Source: Tenacibaculum caenipelagi (GTDB taxonomy: Bacteria > Bacteroidota > Bacteroidia > Flavobacteriales > Flavobacteriaceae). Taken from it: a stretch of 64,000 nt of DNA. The notes under the pieces are model-generated. The model was not told the origin of the DNA. It did no database searches and saw only the letters and a program-made list of their open reading frames with translations. How positions within the stretch are numbered: position 1 is the first letter of the stretch; each line of letters opens with the position of its first letter. Location of the stretch: NCBI RefSeq assembly GCF_004363005.1, contig NZ_SNYH01000003.1:62001-126000 (forward strand), in the 5' to 3' direction. Shown here piece after piece: positions 25,635-33,843 of the stretch. Position numbers and translations under genes: made by a program.

Positions 25635-26153
25635 ATGAATAAAGAACCCTTAAAATCGGTTTGTGAGCAAAAAAATTTTGAAACAATTTTCAATAAGCAT
25701 TCACAAACTTTAAGAAATTATATATACTATAAATGTGGCGATATCCAACAAGCTGAAGATATCGTTCAGGAAGCTTATATTAAATTGTGGGGTAATTGTG
25801 CAAAAGTTATTTATGAAAAAGCAAAATCATTTTTGTATACAGTAGCGAACAATCACTTTTTAAATGAAGTTGCTCATAAAAAAGTAATTCTTGAGCATCA
25901 AAAACTGAGCGTTTCAAGCAATACAACAAATGAAACGCCTCAATTTATTTTAGAAGAAGAAGAATTTCATGAAAAACTAAAAAAAGCAATTGCTAGTTTA
26001 CCAGAAAAACAACGTGAAGTGTTTTTATTAAGCCGAATTGATAAGAAAAAGTATTCTGAAATTGCTGATATTGTTGGAGTTTCAGTAAAAGCTGTGGAGA
26101 AGAGAATGAGTAAAGCTTTACTCACATTGAAAGAACAAATAGGTAAAATATAA
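25635..26153 (+). CDS. ECF sigma factor, FecI-like
   Basis: 172 residues with sigma-70 region 2 (RNYIYYKCGDIQQAEDIVQEAYIKLW, split here by a short insertion-free helix) and region 4 (LPEKQREVFLLSRIDKKKYSEIA and GVSVKAVEKRMSKAL). It directs RNA polymerase to target promoters when released by its anti-sigma factor. The next genes are FecR-like and a TonB receptor, the classical cell-surface signalling order. A gap of 73 bases separates it from fecR. Confidence 0.9.
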   Translation: MNKEPLKSVCEQKNFETIFNKHSQTLRNYIYYKCGDIQQAEDIVQEAYIKLWGNCAKVIYEKAKSFLYTVANNHFLNEVAHKKVILEHQKLSVSSNTTNETPQFILEEEEFHEKLKKAIASLPEKQREVFLLSRIDKKKYSEIADIVGVSVKAVEKRMSKALLTLKEQIGKI

Positions 26154-26226
26154 TAAAAAAGAGTATTTGTAGTAGGGTAATTAGCCTTTTAATTGTTTTT
26201 AATACAAATAGCACGAACAATAGAAA

Positions 26227-27144
26227 ATGAAAATAGATTATACAGATGAAACTTTTTTAGCTAGATGGATAGCTAATGAATTATCTTCTGAAGAGTTGAA
26301 AGCATTTCAACAATCAGATGCATATCATCAATTCAAAGCAATTGATGAGGCTTCTCTATTATTAAAAGTGCCCGATTACAATCAAAAAGAAGCTTTTAAT
26401 AAAATTCAAGAAAGATTGTCTTCTCAGAAGCAAGATAAGAAGGTTATTAAATTAATTCCTGCATGGATGTATGGTGCAGTTGCTTCAATAGCCTTATTGA
26501 TTAGCCTTTTTTATTTTAATAACAGTACAACTATTTCAACAACTTATGGAGAACAAATTACTATTACCTTACCAGATAATTCTATAGTACACTTATCACC
26601 CAATACTACTATTAAATATAAAGAGCATAATTGGAATAAGAGAAGAAATCTATCTTTAGATGGTAAAGCTTTTTTTGAAGTTGAAAAAGGAAAATCTTTT
26701 ACTGTAAATACAGAAGAAGGAAATGTAACCGTATTAGGAACAAAGTTTACTGTTGATGCTTCAAAAAATTACTTTGAAGTACTTTGTTTTGAAGGAAAAG
26801 TTAAAACTACATCAAAAAACAGTGATGAAACAATTTTAACAAAAGGAAAAGCTTACAGAACCTATAACAACGTTAGTGAAAACTGGGACTTTATTAATAG
26901 CTCCCCGTCTTGGTTGCTAGGAGAAACTACTTTTAATAATACGCCTTTATACCAAGTTATAAAAGCATTAGAAAACCAATTCAACTTAAAATTCGATACT
27001 TCGAAAATAGACCTTAATCAAAGGTTTACAGGTACTTTTACACATGAAGATGTTAATATAGCATTGAAAACTGTTTTTGCTCCTATGAAAATTTCTTATA
27101 AATTAGCAAAAAATAGTTCTGTTATATTAACATATCGTAAATGA
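26227..27144 (+). CDS. FecR-family anti-sigma regulator
   Basis: 305 residues. A cytoplasmic N-terminal part of about 80 residues precedes one membrane helix (MYGAVASIALLISLFYF, about 81-97). The periplasmic FecR domain holds the repeated strand pattern TLPDNSIVHLSPNTTIKY and GKAFFEVEKGKSFTVNT, and the DUF4974-like end begins TPLYQVIKALENQFNLKF. It passes the signal from the TonB receptor to the sigma factor. Its TGA stop overlaps the ATG of the receptor gene by four bases. Confidence 0.9.
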   Translation: MKIDYTDETFLARWIANELSSEELKAFQQSDAYHQFKAIDEASLLLKVPDYNQKEAFNKIQERLSSQKQDKKVIKLIPAWMYGAVASIALLISLFYFNNSTTISTTYGEQITITLPDNSIVHLSPNTTIKYKEHNWNKRRNLSLDGKAFFEVEKGKSFTVNTEEGNVTVLGTKFTVDASKNYFEVLCFEGKVKTTSKNSDETILTKGKAYRTYNNVSENWDFINSSPSWLLGETTFNNTPLYQVIKALENQFNLKFDTSKIDLNQRFTGTFTHEDVNIALKTVFAPMKISYKLAKNSSVILTYRK

Positions 27145-29516
27145 AGATAAAATTAAGTATACTTTTTATATGCTTAGCTATGTCTATTTTTTCTCAAGAA
27201 AAGGTAGACATTTCTTTTATTGATGCATCTTTACTGACTGTATTAAAAAAAGCAGAAACAAGTTTTGGTGTAAAATTTTCATTTAATGCAGAGGTAATTG
27301 AAAAAAAGACTTTTTCTTTCAAAAAAAGAAACTGCCTACTAATTCATCTTATTACAGAGATTGAACGTCAAACTCCTTTAGTTTTTAATCAGATTAATGA
27401 ACGTTACTATTATATTACCATCAACAAAAACCATATCCCTATAGACTACAACTTATTAAATGAAGTTCTAGTTACAAGTTATGTTACATCTGCTATTAAT
27501 AAAAAGAAAAATAGTTCTATATCTATCAACCCTCAACAATTAGGACCTTTACCCGGACTTACAGAACCTGATGTTTTAGAAAGTTTAAAAATTATTCCAG
27601 GAGTGCAAAGTCCTAATGAAACAGCATCTGGTATTTATATAAGAGGAGGTACTCCGAATCAAAACCTAGTATTATGGGATGGAATAAAAATGTATTCCTA
27701 TGGTCATTTTTTTGGGATGTTATCTGCATTTAATCCATATACTACAAAAGAAATTATACTCTCAAAAAGTGGTACGGAAGCTAGATATGGAAATCGAATT
27801 TCTGGGGTAATAGATATTAAAACCAAAGAAAACATTCCTGAAAAAATTACAGGAAATTTTGGTTTTAACATGACTCATGCTGATGCTTTTTTGAATATTC
27901 CTTTTTCTGATAAAACTTCTGTCTCTGTCTCAGCTAGAAGATCTATTTCTGATCTAATAAAGACTTTTACTTTTAATAAGTTATTTGCTCGTGTATTTAG
28001 CACATTTGACAGTAATCAAAAAGATAATAATATTATAGACAAAGAAATTAAATTTAATAGAGTTAATCAACTCGACTTTTATGACTATACTACAAAATTT
28101 GTTTATAAACCTTCTGAAAATGAATCTTTTCACCTTAGTTTTTTACATACTGGTAATAAAATGTATAATGATCTTGTTGTTCCTGAATACGAAGACCATT
28201 ATAATGACAAACTAAATATAAAAAATACTGGTGTTAGTGTTAATTGGAAAAAAATATCAAATGAAAAAACTACACATAATGTAAAAGGTTATTACTCTAA
28301 TTATAATTTGGCCTATAAAGGAGCCTATAGCTACTTAGATAAGTACCTCGATTTAGTATCTTCTAAAGATAATGCTATAAATGATTTTGGTTTTACATAT
28401 AACCTGAACTATTCTTTTAATAAACAATCAGATTTATTTTTAGGATATGATTTTTCATCTACTAAAGCAAAATATGAATTAGATTATTCCTATGCTATTG
28501 AGGGAGAAAACAAATATTCATCTAATGAAAAAGATACAGGAACCAATAATACGCACTCTGTTTTTGGCGAATATCAATATGATGATAATGATTGGAATAT
28601 TAATACGGGTGTAAGGTTTAACTATTTTTCTAAAATTGACAAATTTGTATTAGAACCTCGATTGTATTTTGAAAAAAAGCTTCATAAAAATTTTAACTTC
28701 AAAGCATCTTTTGAACAAAAACACCAAGCTTTAATTCAATTAATAGAATTTCAAACTTCTAGCTTAGGTTTCGACTTAGAAAATGAAATATGGACACAAG
28801 TAAACAATGATAACATTCCTCTTCAAAAAAGTTTACAAACTTCTTACGGAATCATTTTCAATCAAAAAAACTGGACTATAAATATAGAATCTTATTATAA
28901 AATGGTAAGTGGTATGACATCACTTACAAGTGGCTATAATGATCAAACAGATGATTTTTCAAATGGAAAAGGGAAAGTCTTTGGAGTAGATCTTCTTATT
29001 AGCAAACATTTTAATAATTATAAAACTTGGATTAATTACTCTTACACAAAAAATAGATTCAAATTTTTAGATTTAGAAAACATATATTTCCCTGCTAATC
29101 ATGATATTACTCATTATTTTTCTTGGTCTCAAGCCTATAAATTAAAAAATTATGAGTTTTCTTTAGGATGGATTTATAGAACAGGTAACCCATATACTGC
29201 TGTAAAAGAATTTAATACTGATAGTGATGGTAATCCTTATATCGATTTAGATTCAGATAATATTAACGCTCATCGCTTACCTAATTATCATCGTTTAGAT
29301 GCATCGATGTCTTATTCCTTTAATTTTTCACAAAAGTGGAAAGGGAAACTAGGGTTTTCCATTTTAAACATATATAATCAGAAAAATATTTTTAATAGAT
29401 ATTATACTGCTATTCCTGTAAGAAACTTAAACAATGAAATAGAATACCAGCTCAAACAAGTTGATAAATATTCTTTAGGAATCACACCTAATATTGTTTT
29501 TAGGGTTAGTTTTTAA
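27141..29516 (+). CDS. TonB-dependent receptor with STN signalling domain (FecA-like)
   Basis: 791 residues. A signal peptide is followed by an STN (secretin/TonB N-terminal) domain at about 20-95, the module that contacts FecR. There is then a plug domain (PDVLESLKIIPGVQ, GIYIRGGTPNQNLVLWDGIK) and a beta-barrel ending in RVSF with a terminal aromatic. No SusD gene follows, so this is not a polysaccharide utilisation locus; a siderophore, haem or similar ligand is more likely, but it cannot be named. A bidirectional terminator follows directly. Confidence 0.9.
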   Translation: MKIKLSILFICLAMSIFSQEKVDISFIDASLLTVLKKAETSFGVKFSFNAEVIEKKTFSFKKRNCLLIHLITEIERQTPLVFNQINERYYYITINKNHIPIDYNLLNEVLVTSYVTSAINKKKNSSISINPQQLGPLPGLTEPDVLESLKIIPGVQSPNETASGIYIRGGTPNQNLVLWDGIKMYSYGHFFGMLSAFNPYTTKEIILSKSGTEARYGNRISGVIDIKTKENIPEKITGNFGFNMTHADAFLNIPFSDKTSVSVSARRSISDLIKTFTFNKLFARVFSTFDSNQKDNNIIDKEIKFNRVNQLDFYDYTTKFVYKPSENESFHLSFLHTGNKMYNDLVVPEYEDHYNDKLNIKNTGVSVNWKKISNEKTTHNVKGYYSNYNLAYKGAYSYLDKYLDLVSSKDNAINDFGFTYNLNYSFNKQSDLFLGYDFSSTKAKYELDYSYAIEGENKYSSNEKDTGTNNTHSVFGEYQYDDNDWNINTGVRFNYFSKIDKFVLEPRLYFEKKLHKNFNFKASFEQKHQALIQLIEFQTSSLGFDLENEIWTQVNNDNIPLQKSLQTSYGIIFNQKNWTINIESYYKMVSGMTSLTSGYNDQTDDFSNGKGKVFGVDLLISKHFNNYKTWINYSYTKNRFKFLDLENIYFPANHDITHYFSWSQAYKLKNYEFSLGWIYRTGNPYTAVKEFNTDSDGNPYIDLDSDNINAHRLPNYHRLDASMSYSFNFSQKWKGKLGFSILNIYNQKNIFNRYYTAIPVRNLNNEIEYQLKQVDKYSLGITPNIVFRVSF

Positions 29517-29518
29517 AC

Positions 29519-29550
29519 AAAAAAGCTTTACAAATTTGTAAAGCTTTTTT
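29519..29550. terminator. bidirectional terminator between convergent genes
   Basis: AAAAAAGCTTTACAAA (29519-29534) is followed without a gap by its exact reverse complement (29535-29550), giving T runs on both strands. Confidence 0.85.
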
Positions 29551-29553
29551 GTT

Positions 29554-30729
29554 TTAATAATTTCTATATTGTTTTGTTTCTTCAAAAACGTGTTCTAAAA
29601 TTTGTTTCTCTCTTTCATTAAACTCAATGCCTCGTCTTTTCATTACCACTTCTGCAACTTCAAACACTTTATTCGTTTTATACTCAGTAAATCCTGAAGC
29701 TCCTCCCCAACTAAATGATGGAACAAAATTTCTTGGAAAGCCACTACCGAAAATATTAGCAGAAACACCAACAACTGTACCTGTATTAAACATTGTATTA
29801 ATGCCACATTTAGAATGGTCCCCCATCATTAAACCACAAAACTGTAATCCTGTTTTAGCAAAACGTCCTGTTTCATAGTTCCACAATCTAACTTCAGCAT
29901 AGTTATTCTTAAGGTTCGAATTGTTACTATCGGCTCCTATATTACACCACTCTCCTAATACCGAATTACCTAAAAATCCATCATGACCTTTGTTAGAGTA
30001 CCCAAACAGAACAGAATTATTAACCTCTCCTCCTACTTTACAGTACGGTCCTAAAGTAGTAGCTCCGTATATTTTTGCTCCTAATTTTAAGACTGAATGT
30101 TCACACATTGCTAGTGCCCCTCTAACTACAACACCTTCCATAATCTCAGCATGCTTACCTATATAAATTGGTCCTGTAGAAGCATTTAACGTAGCAAATG
30201 TTAATTTAGCTCCTTTTTCTACAAAAATATCATCTCTATTAATACAATTAACAGTTACTGGAATTGGTTGTGATTTTCTACCTTCTGTAATTAAATCAAA
30301 ATCAGCACGAATAGCCTTATCATTTAATGAGAAAATATCCCATGTATTTTTAATCTGTGTAATATCATCTTCAAATTCGATATGCTCATAAGAGGAGAAA
30401 TCAACTTCATCTTGAGTATCAATTGTATAAAAAGCAATTACATCTTCTTCTTTAAAAATAGCTTGATTAGGTTGTAAGTTCTTTACCATTTCAACCAAAG
30501 GCTTTGTTGGTAAAAAAGACGCATTTAATAATACGTTTTCTTCCATTTCAACCATTGGGTATTTTTCTTCTAAATATTCTTCGGTTACAGTTGTAGTAGT
30601 TATCCCTAGATGTTTTTCCCATTTTTCTCTAATGGTTAAAATACCCACTCTTATATCAGCAACTGGTCTTGTATATGTAAATGGTAGTAAGGCAGTACGC
30701 ACATCACCATCAAATAAAATATAATTCAT
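29554..30729 (-). CDS. GlmU-like putative sugar nucleotidyltransferase
   Basis: 391 residues from the ATG at 30729. The frame is open 14 codons further upstream, but that part spans the promoter's -7 element. The N-terminal half begins NYILFDGDVRTALLPFTYTRP, as in the GlmU-family proteins of Bacteroidota. The second half has hexapeptide repeats of a left-handed beta-helix (GKHAEIMEGVVVRGALAMCE, GPYCKVGGEVNNSVLFG). The usual nucleotidyltransferase loop is divergent, so a bifunctional GlmU activity is unproven. Probably involved in cell-wall or surface sugar metabolism. Confidence 0.85.
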   Translation of the reverse strand: MNYILFDGDVRTALLPFTYTRPVADIRVGILTIREKWEKHLGITTTTVTEEYLEEKYPMVEMEENVLLNASFLPTKPLVEMVKNLQPNQAIFKEEDVIAFYTIDTQDEVDFSSYEHIEFEDDITQIKNTWDIFSLNDKAIRADFDLITEGRKSQPIPVTVNCINRDDIFVEKGAKLTFATLNASTGPIYIGKHAEIMEGVVVRGALAMCEHSVLKLGAKIYGATTLGPYCKVGGEVNNSVLFGYSNKGHDGFLGNSVLGEWCNIGADSNNSNLKNNYAEVRLWNYETGRFAKTGLQFCGLMMGDHSKCGINTMFNTGTVVGVSANIFGSGFPRNFVPSFSWGGASGFTEYKTNKVFEVAEVVMKRRGIEFNEREKQILEHVFEETKQYRNY

Positions 30730-30753
30730 TTTAATTGTTTTTTTGAAGCAACA

Positions 30754-30783
30754 CAAACTTACCACTTTCAATTCATTTTACAA
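30754..30783 (-). promoter_or_regulatory. promoter of the glmU-like gene
   Basis: On the minus strand, TTG (30783-30781) and TAAGTTTG (30761-30754) are separated by 19 bases. It places the transcript start below the alternative upstream ATG and so fixes the gene start at 30729. Confidence 0.75.
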
Positions 30784-30799
30784 GTCAAAATATAAAGCT

Positions 30800-30807
30800 T
30801 ACTTTTG
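30800..30807 (+). promoter_or_regulatory. -7 element for the small membrane protein gene
   Basis: TACTTTTG, an exact TAnnTTTG, lies 27 bases before the ATG at 30835, back to back with the promoter of the divergent gene. Confidence 0.5.
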
Positions 30808-30834
30808 TTATTATACATTCTTCAAATTTTTACT

Positions 30835-31221
30835 ATGAAAAAAATCTTAGCTTTAATTTTAGTCGGTATAGTTTTACTCGCTGCCTTATACTATGCTTTT
30901 ATTTACTTTGTTCCGTATAGTGAAGGTGTTCGCTCTGGAGAATTGATAAAAATTAGTTATAAAGGTGTACTAGTAAAAACTTGGGAAGGAGAAATTAGCC
31001 AAGGTATTTCTGGTGCTCAAATTTTTGCTTTTTCTGTAGAAGGTAACCAAAAAGAAGTAATCGATAAACTTCAAAAATATCAAGGTCGTTATGTAAAAGT
31101 TACCTATAAAGAACGCTTTGGAACATTTTTTTGGCTAGGTGATACTAAATATTTTATAACAGATGTTCAAGAAGAACAATCTCCTCATTTTAGAGGAATA
31201 ACTAATGATAATGAACAATAA
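30835..31221 (+). CDS. small membrane-anchored protein of unknown function
   Basis: 128 residues from ATG 30835. One N-terminal membrane helix, ILALILVGIVLLAALYYAFI, leads to a short beta-rich outer domain with GVRSGELIKISYKGVLVKTW. Related proteins in Flavobacteriia are sometimes mislabelled '6-phosphogluconate dehydrogenase', but no dehydrogenase motif is present. Its end overlaps the start of the thioesterase gene by 17 bases, so they are translationally linked. Confidence 0.75.
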   Translation: MKKILALILVGIVLLAALYYAFIYFVPYSEGVRSGELIKISYKGVLVKTWEGEISQGISGAQIFAFSVEGNQKEVIDKLQKYQGRYVKVTYKERFGTFFWLGDTKYFITDVQEEQSPHFRGITNDNEQ

Positions 31222-31759
31222 TAATTACAGAAATATAGAAGATACATGCATTACTATTTCAGAGCTAATGCTTCCTTCACATGCTAATTTTAGTGGTAAA
31301 ATTCACGGTGGTTACATTTTGAACTTAATGGATCAAATTGCTTTTGCTTGTGCTTCAAAACACTCAACAAACTATTGTGTTACGGCTTCAGTTGATACTG
31401 TTAATTTTATAAACCCTATTGAAGTAGGCGAATTGGTTACCATGAAAGCCTCAATAAATTATGTAGGAAAAACATCAATGGTGGTTGGTATACGTGTTGA
31501 AGCTCAAAATATTCAAACAGGAAACACCAAACATTGCAATTCTTCCTATTTTACAATGGTTGCAAAAGACGAAAATGGTAATAACTCAAAAGTACCGGGC
31601 ATAATTATTCGTAATGATAATGAAATGCGTCGATTTTTAGAAGCTATTCACAGAATTGAAATGAAAAAGAATAGACAAGAACAATTTGACAGTGATAACT
31701 TCACTTCTCAAGACTACCTAAAAAGTTTAGAAAATCATAATGTAAGAATTGAATTATAA
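31205..31759 (+). CDS. acyl-CoA thioesterase (hotdog fold)
   Basis: 184 residues (182 if the second ATG at 31211 is used). Hotdog-fold features of the YciA/BACH group: PSHANFSGKIHGGYILNLMD (the N-x-x-G-x-x-H-G-G active-site helix), VDTVNFINPIEVGELVTMKA and ASINYVGKTSMVVGIRVE. It cleaves fatty acyl-CoA to fatty acid and CoA in the cytoplasm. It overlaps the preceding small gene and is followed 3 bases later by a cyclase gene, forming a three-gene operon. Confidence 0.9.
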   Translation: MIMNNNNYRNIEDTCITISELMLPSHANFSGKIHGGYILNLMDQIAFACASKHSTNYCVTASVDTVNFINPIEVGELVTMKASINYVGKTSMVVGIRVEAQNIQTGNTKHCNSSYFTMVAKDENGNNSKVPGIIIRNDNEMRRFLEAIHRIEMKKNRQEQFDSDNFTSQDYLKSLENHNVRIEL

Positions 31760-31762
31760 AAC

Positions 31763-32455
31763 ATGCCAGAAATTATAGATTTAAGTCAGGAAATCTTCCA
31801 TGGAATGCCTGTGTATAAAAGTCTCCCTCAAGTTAAAATGTCAGTTCATAACACCCATGAAGAATGGGATGACATAGAAAATCCAACAACTCAAACACCT
31901 GCAGTTTATAAATTAGAAATGGGAGAGCATACAGGAACACATGTAGATGCTTTAAACCATATGGCTGCTAAACACAAAGGAAAATCAATAGATACAATGC
32001 CTCTTTCTATGTTTTATACGGAAGGTATTTGTTTAGATTTTTCTCATAAAAACTTACAAGAATTAATTACTTCTGAAGAAGTTAAAGAGCAATTACAAAA
32101 AGAAAAATTGAGTATAAAAAAAGGAGATACTGTTCTTTTTTGTACCAATCATTATACTAAACACTTTAACACAGAAAACTGGGGAAAAGGTCCTGGTATT
32201 ACTGCTGAATGTGCTACTTGGTTGGGTGAACAAAAAATTGCTGCTTTTGGTGTAGAAACGATGTCTCCTGGTATTCCTAAAATTTCAAATAAAGAAGTAC
32301 ATCATATTTGTGGTAATATGGGTTTTACTCATTATGAAAATATGATAAATTTAGATAAATTGATAGGCAAAGGAAGATTTCGATTCATTGCTCTACCATT
32401 AAAAATAAGAGGAGGAACAGGTTCTCCTGTTAGGGCTGTTGCTATTTTTGAGTAG
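31763..32455 (+). CDS. cyclase-family protein (kynurenine formamidase-like)
   Basis: 230 residues with the cyclase/KynB signature: IIDLSQEIFHGMPVY at the start and the metal-binding H-x-G-T-H-x-D in EHTGTHVDALNHM, followed by a further His pair. Members include arylformamidase (formyl-kynurenine hydrolysis) and isatin hydrolase. No other kynurenine gene is next to it, so the substrate is open. It follows the thioesterase gene by 3 bases. Confidence 0.85.
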   Translation: MPEIIDLSQEIFHGMPVYKSLPQVKMSVHNTHEEWDDIENPTTQTPAVYKLEMGEHTGTHVDALNHMAAKHKGKSIDTMPLSMFYTEGICLDFSHKNLQELITSEEVKEQLQKEKLSIKKGDTVLFCTNHYTKHFNTENWGKGPGITAECATWLGEQKIAAFGVETMSPGIPKISNKEVHHICGNMGFTHYENMINLDKLIGKGRFRFIALPLKIRGGTGSPVRAVAIFE

Positions 32456-32501
32456 TCCAATTTCACTCTTATCCCCTATAATTAAAACCTTATTCTTTTT
32501 C

Positions 32502-32557
32502 TACCAGAACATGCATAAAACCAATAATCTTTTTATGCATGTTCTGGTACTTACTTT
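32502..32557 (+). terminator. very strong hairpin terminator
   Basis: TACCAGAACATGCATAAAA (32502-32520) and its perfect 19-base complement (32531-32549) enclose a 10-base loop; CTTACTTTTTT follows. Confidence 0.85.
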
Positions 32558-32737
32558 TTTAATATCAATTATTACCATGCTCTTTTAAGGAAAACATATA
32601 TACATTCCATAATATATTTCCTGCTAAAAAAAAGGGAAAACCCCCACTATAAATTAGATCTTTTACATCCTGACAAAACCTTTCTCTAAAGCTAATTTTA
32701 CACATTCAAAATCAACATATTAACCAAAACTAATGTA

Positions 32738-33835
32738 ATGAAAAAATTAGCTATTTTATTTATTAGCGTGTTTATGAGTAGTAACTTGTTTTCTCAACAA
32801 GTAGATATCAAATACAATGTTAATAATCATTCCTTAACTGGAAAGTTAAACAAAACCCCAATTTCTTTAGTTATAAAAGAACTTTCAAAACAAAACTTTC
32901 TTTTATTTATAGTTGTGGACAATCAAAATTTTAACGTCACAGGCCAATTATCTAATACTCCTGTTGACGATGCCCTTTCAAAAATCATTCCTCCCAACAT
33001 TCGATACTTCTACAAAGTAGATTCTGAAGAAGGTGAGAAAAATATGATTTCGAAATCTACAGAAAATAACAGAATCAATTTAACTGCTTCTAGCTCTAAA
33101 TTGATGTTATCAAAACAAACAAATGATAAAAATGAAAATGCAGACAAAAACAAACCCCAATTAGGAGTTACCTCAAAATTAATCAATGTTAAAAGTCTAA
33201 ACACTTTCAAAAACATTAATATTAAAAGGGTAAAAGATCCTTTTCAACCTAAAAACATAAGGTTTGCAGGAACTTCAGCTATGGCTAGTACTGCTAAAAT
33301 TAAAGCTGCATCGGCTAGAAGTATCAGAAAAGTTGACAACTTATCACCAGAGCTTAATCTACAAAGAAATAAAACTGCAAAAAAACATCTGGTCGTAACG
33401 TATAAAATAACTAAAAATGGAATAGCTCCTGTTTCCAAAACTGAAGAAGATGGTGCTTATGTTTTATCTACTGAAGAATCTGGTGATTGGGCTATTATTG
33501 GTTTAGAAGGAGATAATGCTGTGTTAGCAGAAACTTTCGAAAACCCACTTAGTTATAGAACAATTTTTGACCCTAAGAAAAGTGACCATAAAGAATTTAC
33601 AGCTGAAGAAGCTTATGTTTCTGTAAAAATGCCAATAAAATATAAGTCAAAAGTAGCTTCAGAGAAATTAGATCTTAAATTAGTTAAGTTCAAAGATGTT
33701 TCAAAAGCTGAGAACATCTTACAAAAAGTAAAAAGAAAACAACTACGAAAAAACGATTTGAATACTTCTTTTCAAATCTTAAAGACGGCTTCAAGAGTCG
33801 ACTTTTCTAAACTAAAAAAAATTACTAACCAATAA
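32738..33835 (+). CDS. exported protein with STN-like N-terminal domain
   Basis: 365 residues. The signal peptide ends SSNLFSQ. Residues about 30-95 look like an STN/secretin short domain (TPISLVIKELSKQNFLLFIV, NTPVDDALSKIIPPNIRYFY). A low-complexity Lys/Ser linker follows, then a beta-rich module (LVVTYKITKNGIAPVSKTEE) and a basic C-terminal tail ending KLKKITNQ. I do not recognise the whole protein. It is 8 bases upstream of the M64 peptidase gene and may be an inhibitor, chaperone or surface anchor for it (inference from pairing). Confidence 0.65.
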   Translation: MKKLAILFISVFMSSNLFSQQVDIKYNVNNHSLTGKLNKTPISLVIKELSKQNFLLFIVVDNQNFNVTGQLSNTPVDDALSKIIPPNIRYFYKVDSEEGEKNMISKSTENNRINLTASSSKLMLSKQTNDKNENADKNKPQLGVTSKLINVKSLNTFKNINIKRVKDPFQPKNIRFAGTSAMASTAKIKAASARSIRKVDNLSPELNLQRNKTAKKHLVVTYKITKNGIAPVSKTEEDGAYVLSTEESGDWAIIGLEGDNAVLAETFENPLSYRTIFDPKKSDHKEFTAEEAYVSVKMPIKYKSKVASEKLDLKLVKFKDVSKAENILQKVKRKQLRKNDLNTSFQILKTASRVDFSKLKKITNQ

Positions 33836-33843
33836 CGAAAAAA

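Noticed and set aside
25635..29516. Polysaccharide utilisation locus
   Set aside because: The receptor has an STN domain and FecI/FecR partners but no SusD-like gene or carbohydrate enzymes alongside.
30835..31221. 6-phosphogluconate dehydrogenase
   Set aside because: Similar small proteins carry this name in some annotations, but there is no Rossmann loop or catalytic motif; it is a single-helix membrane-anchored protein.
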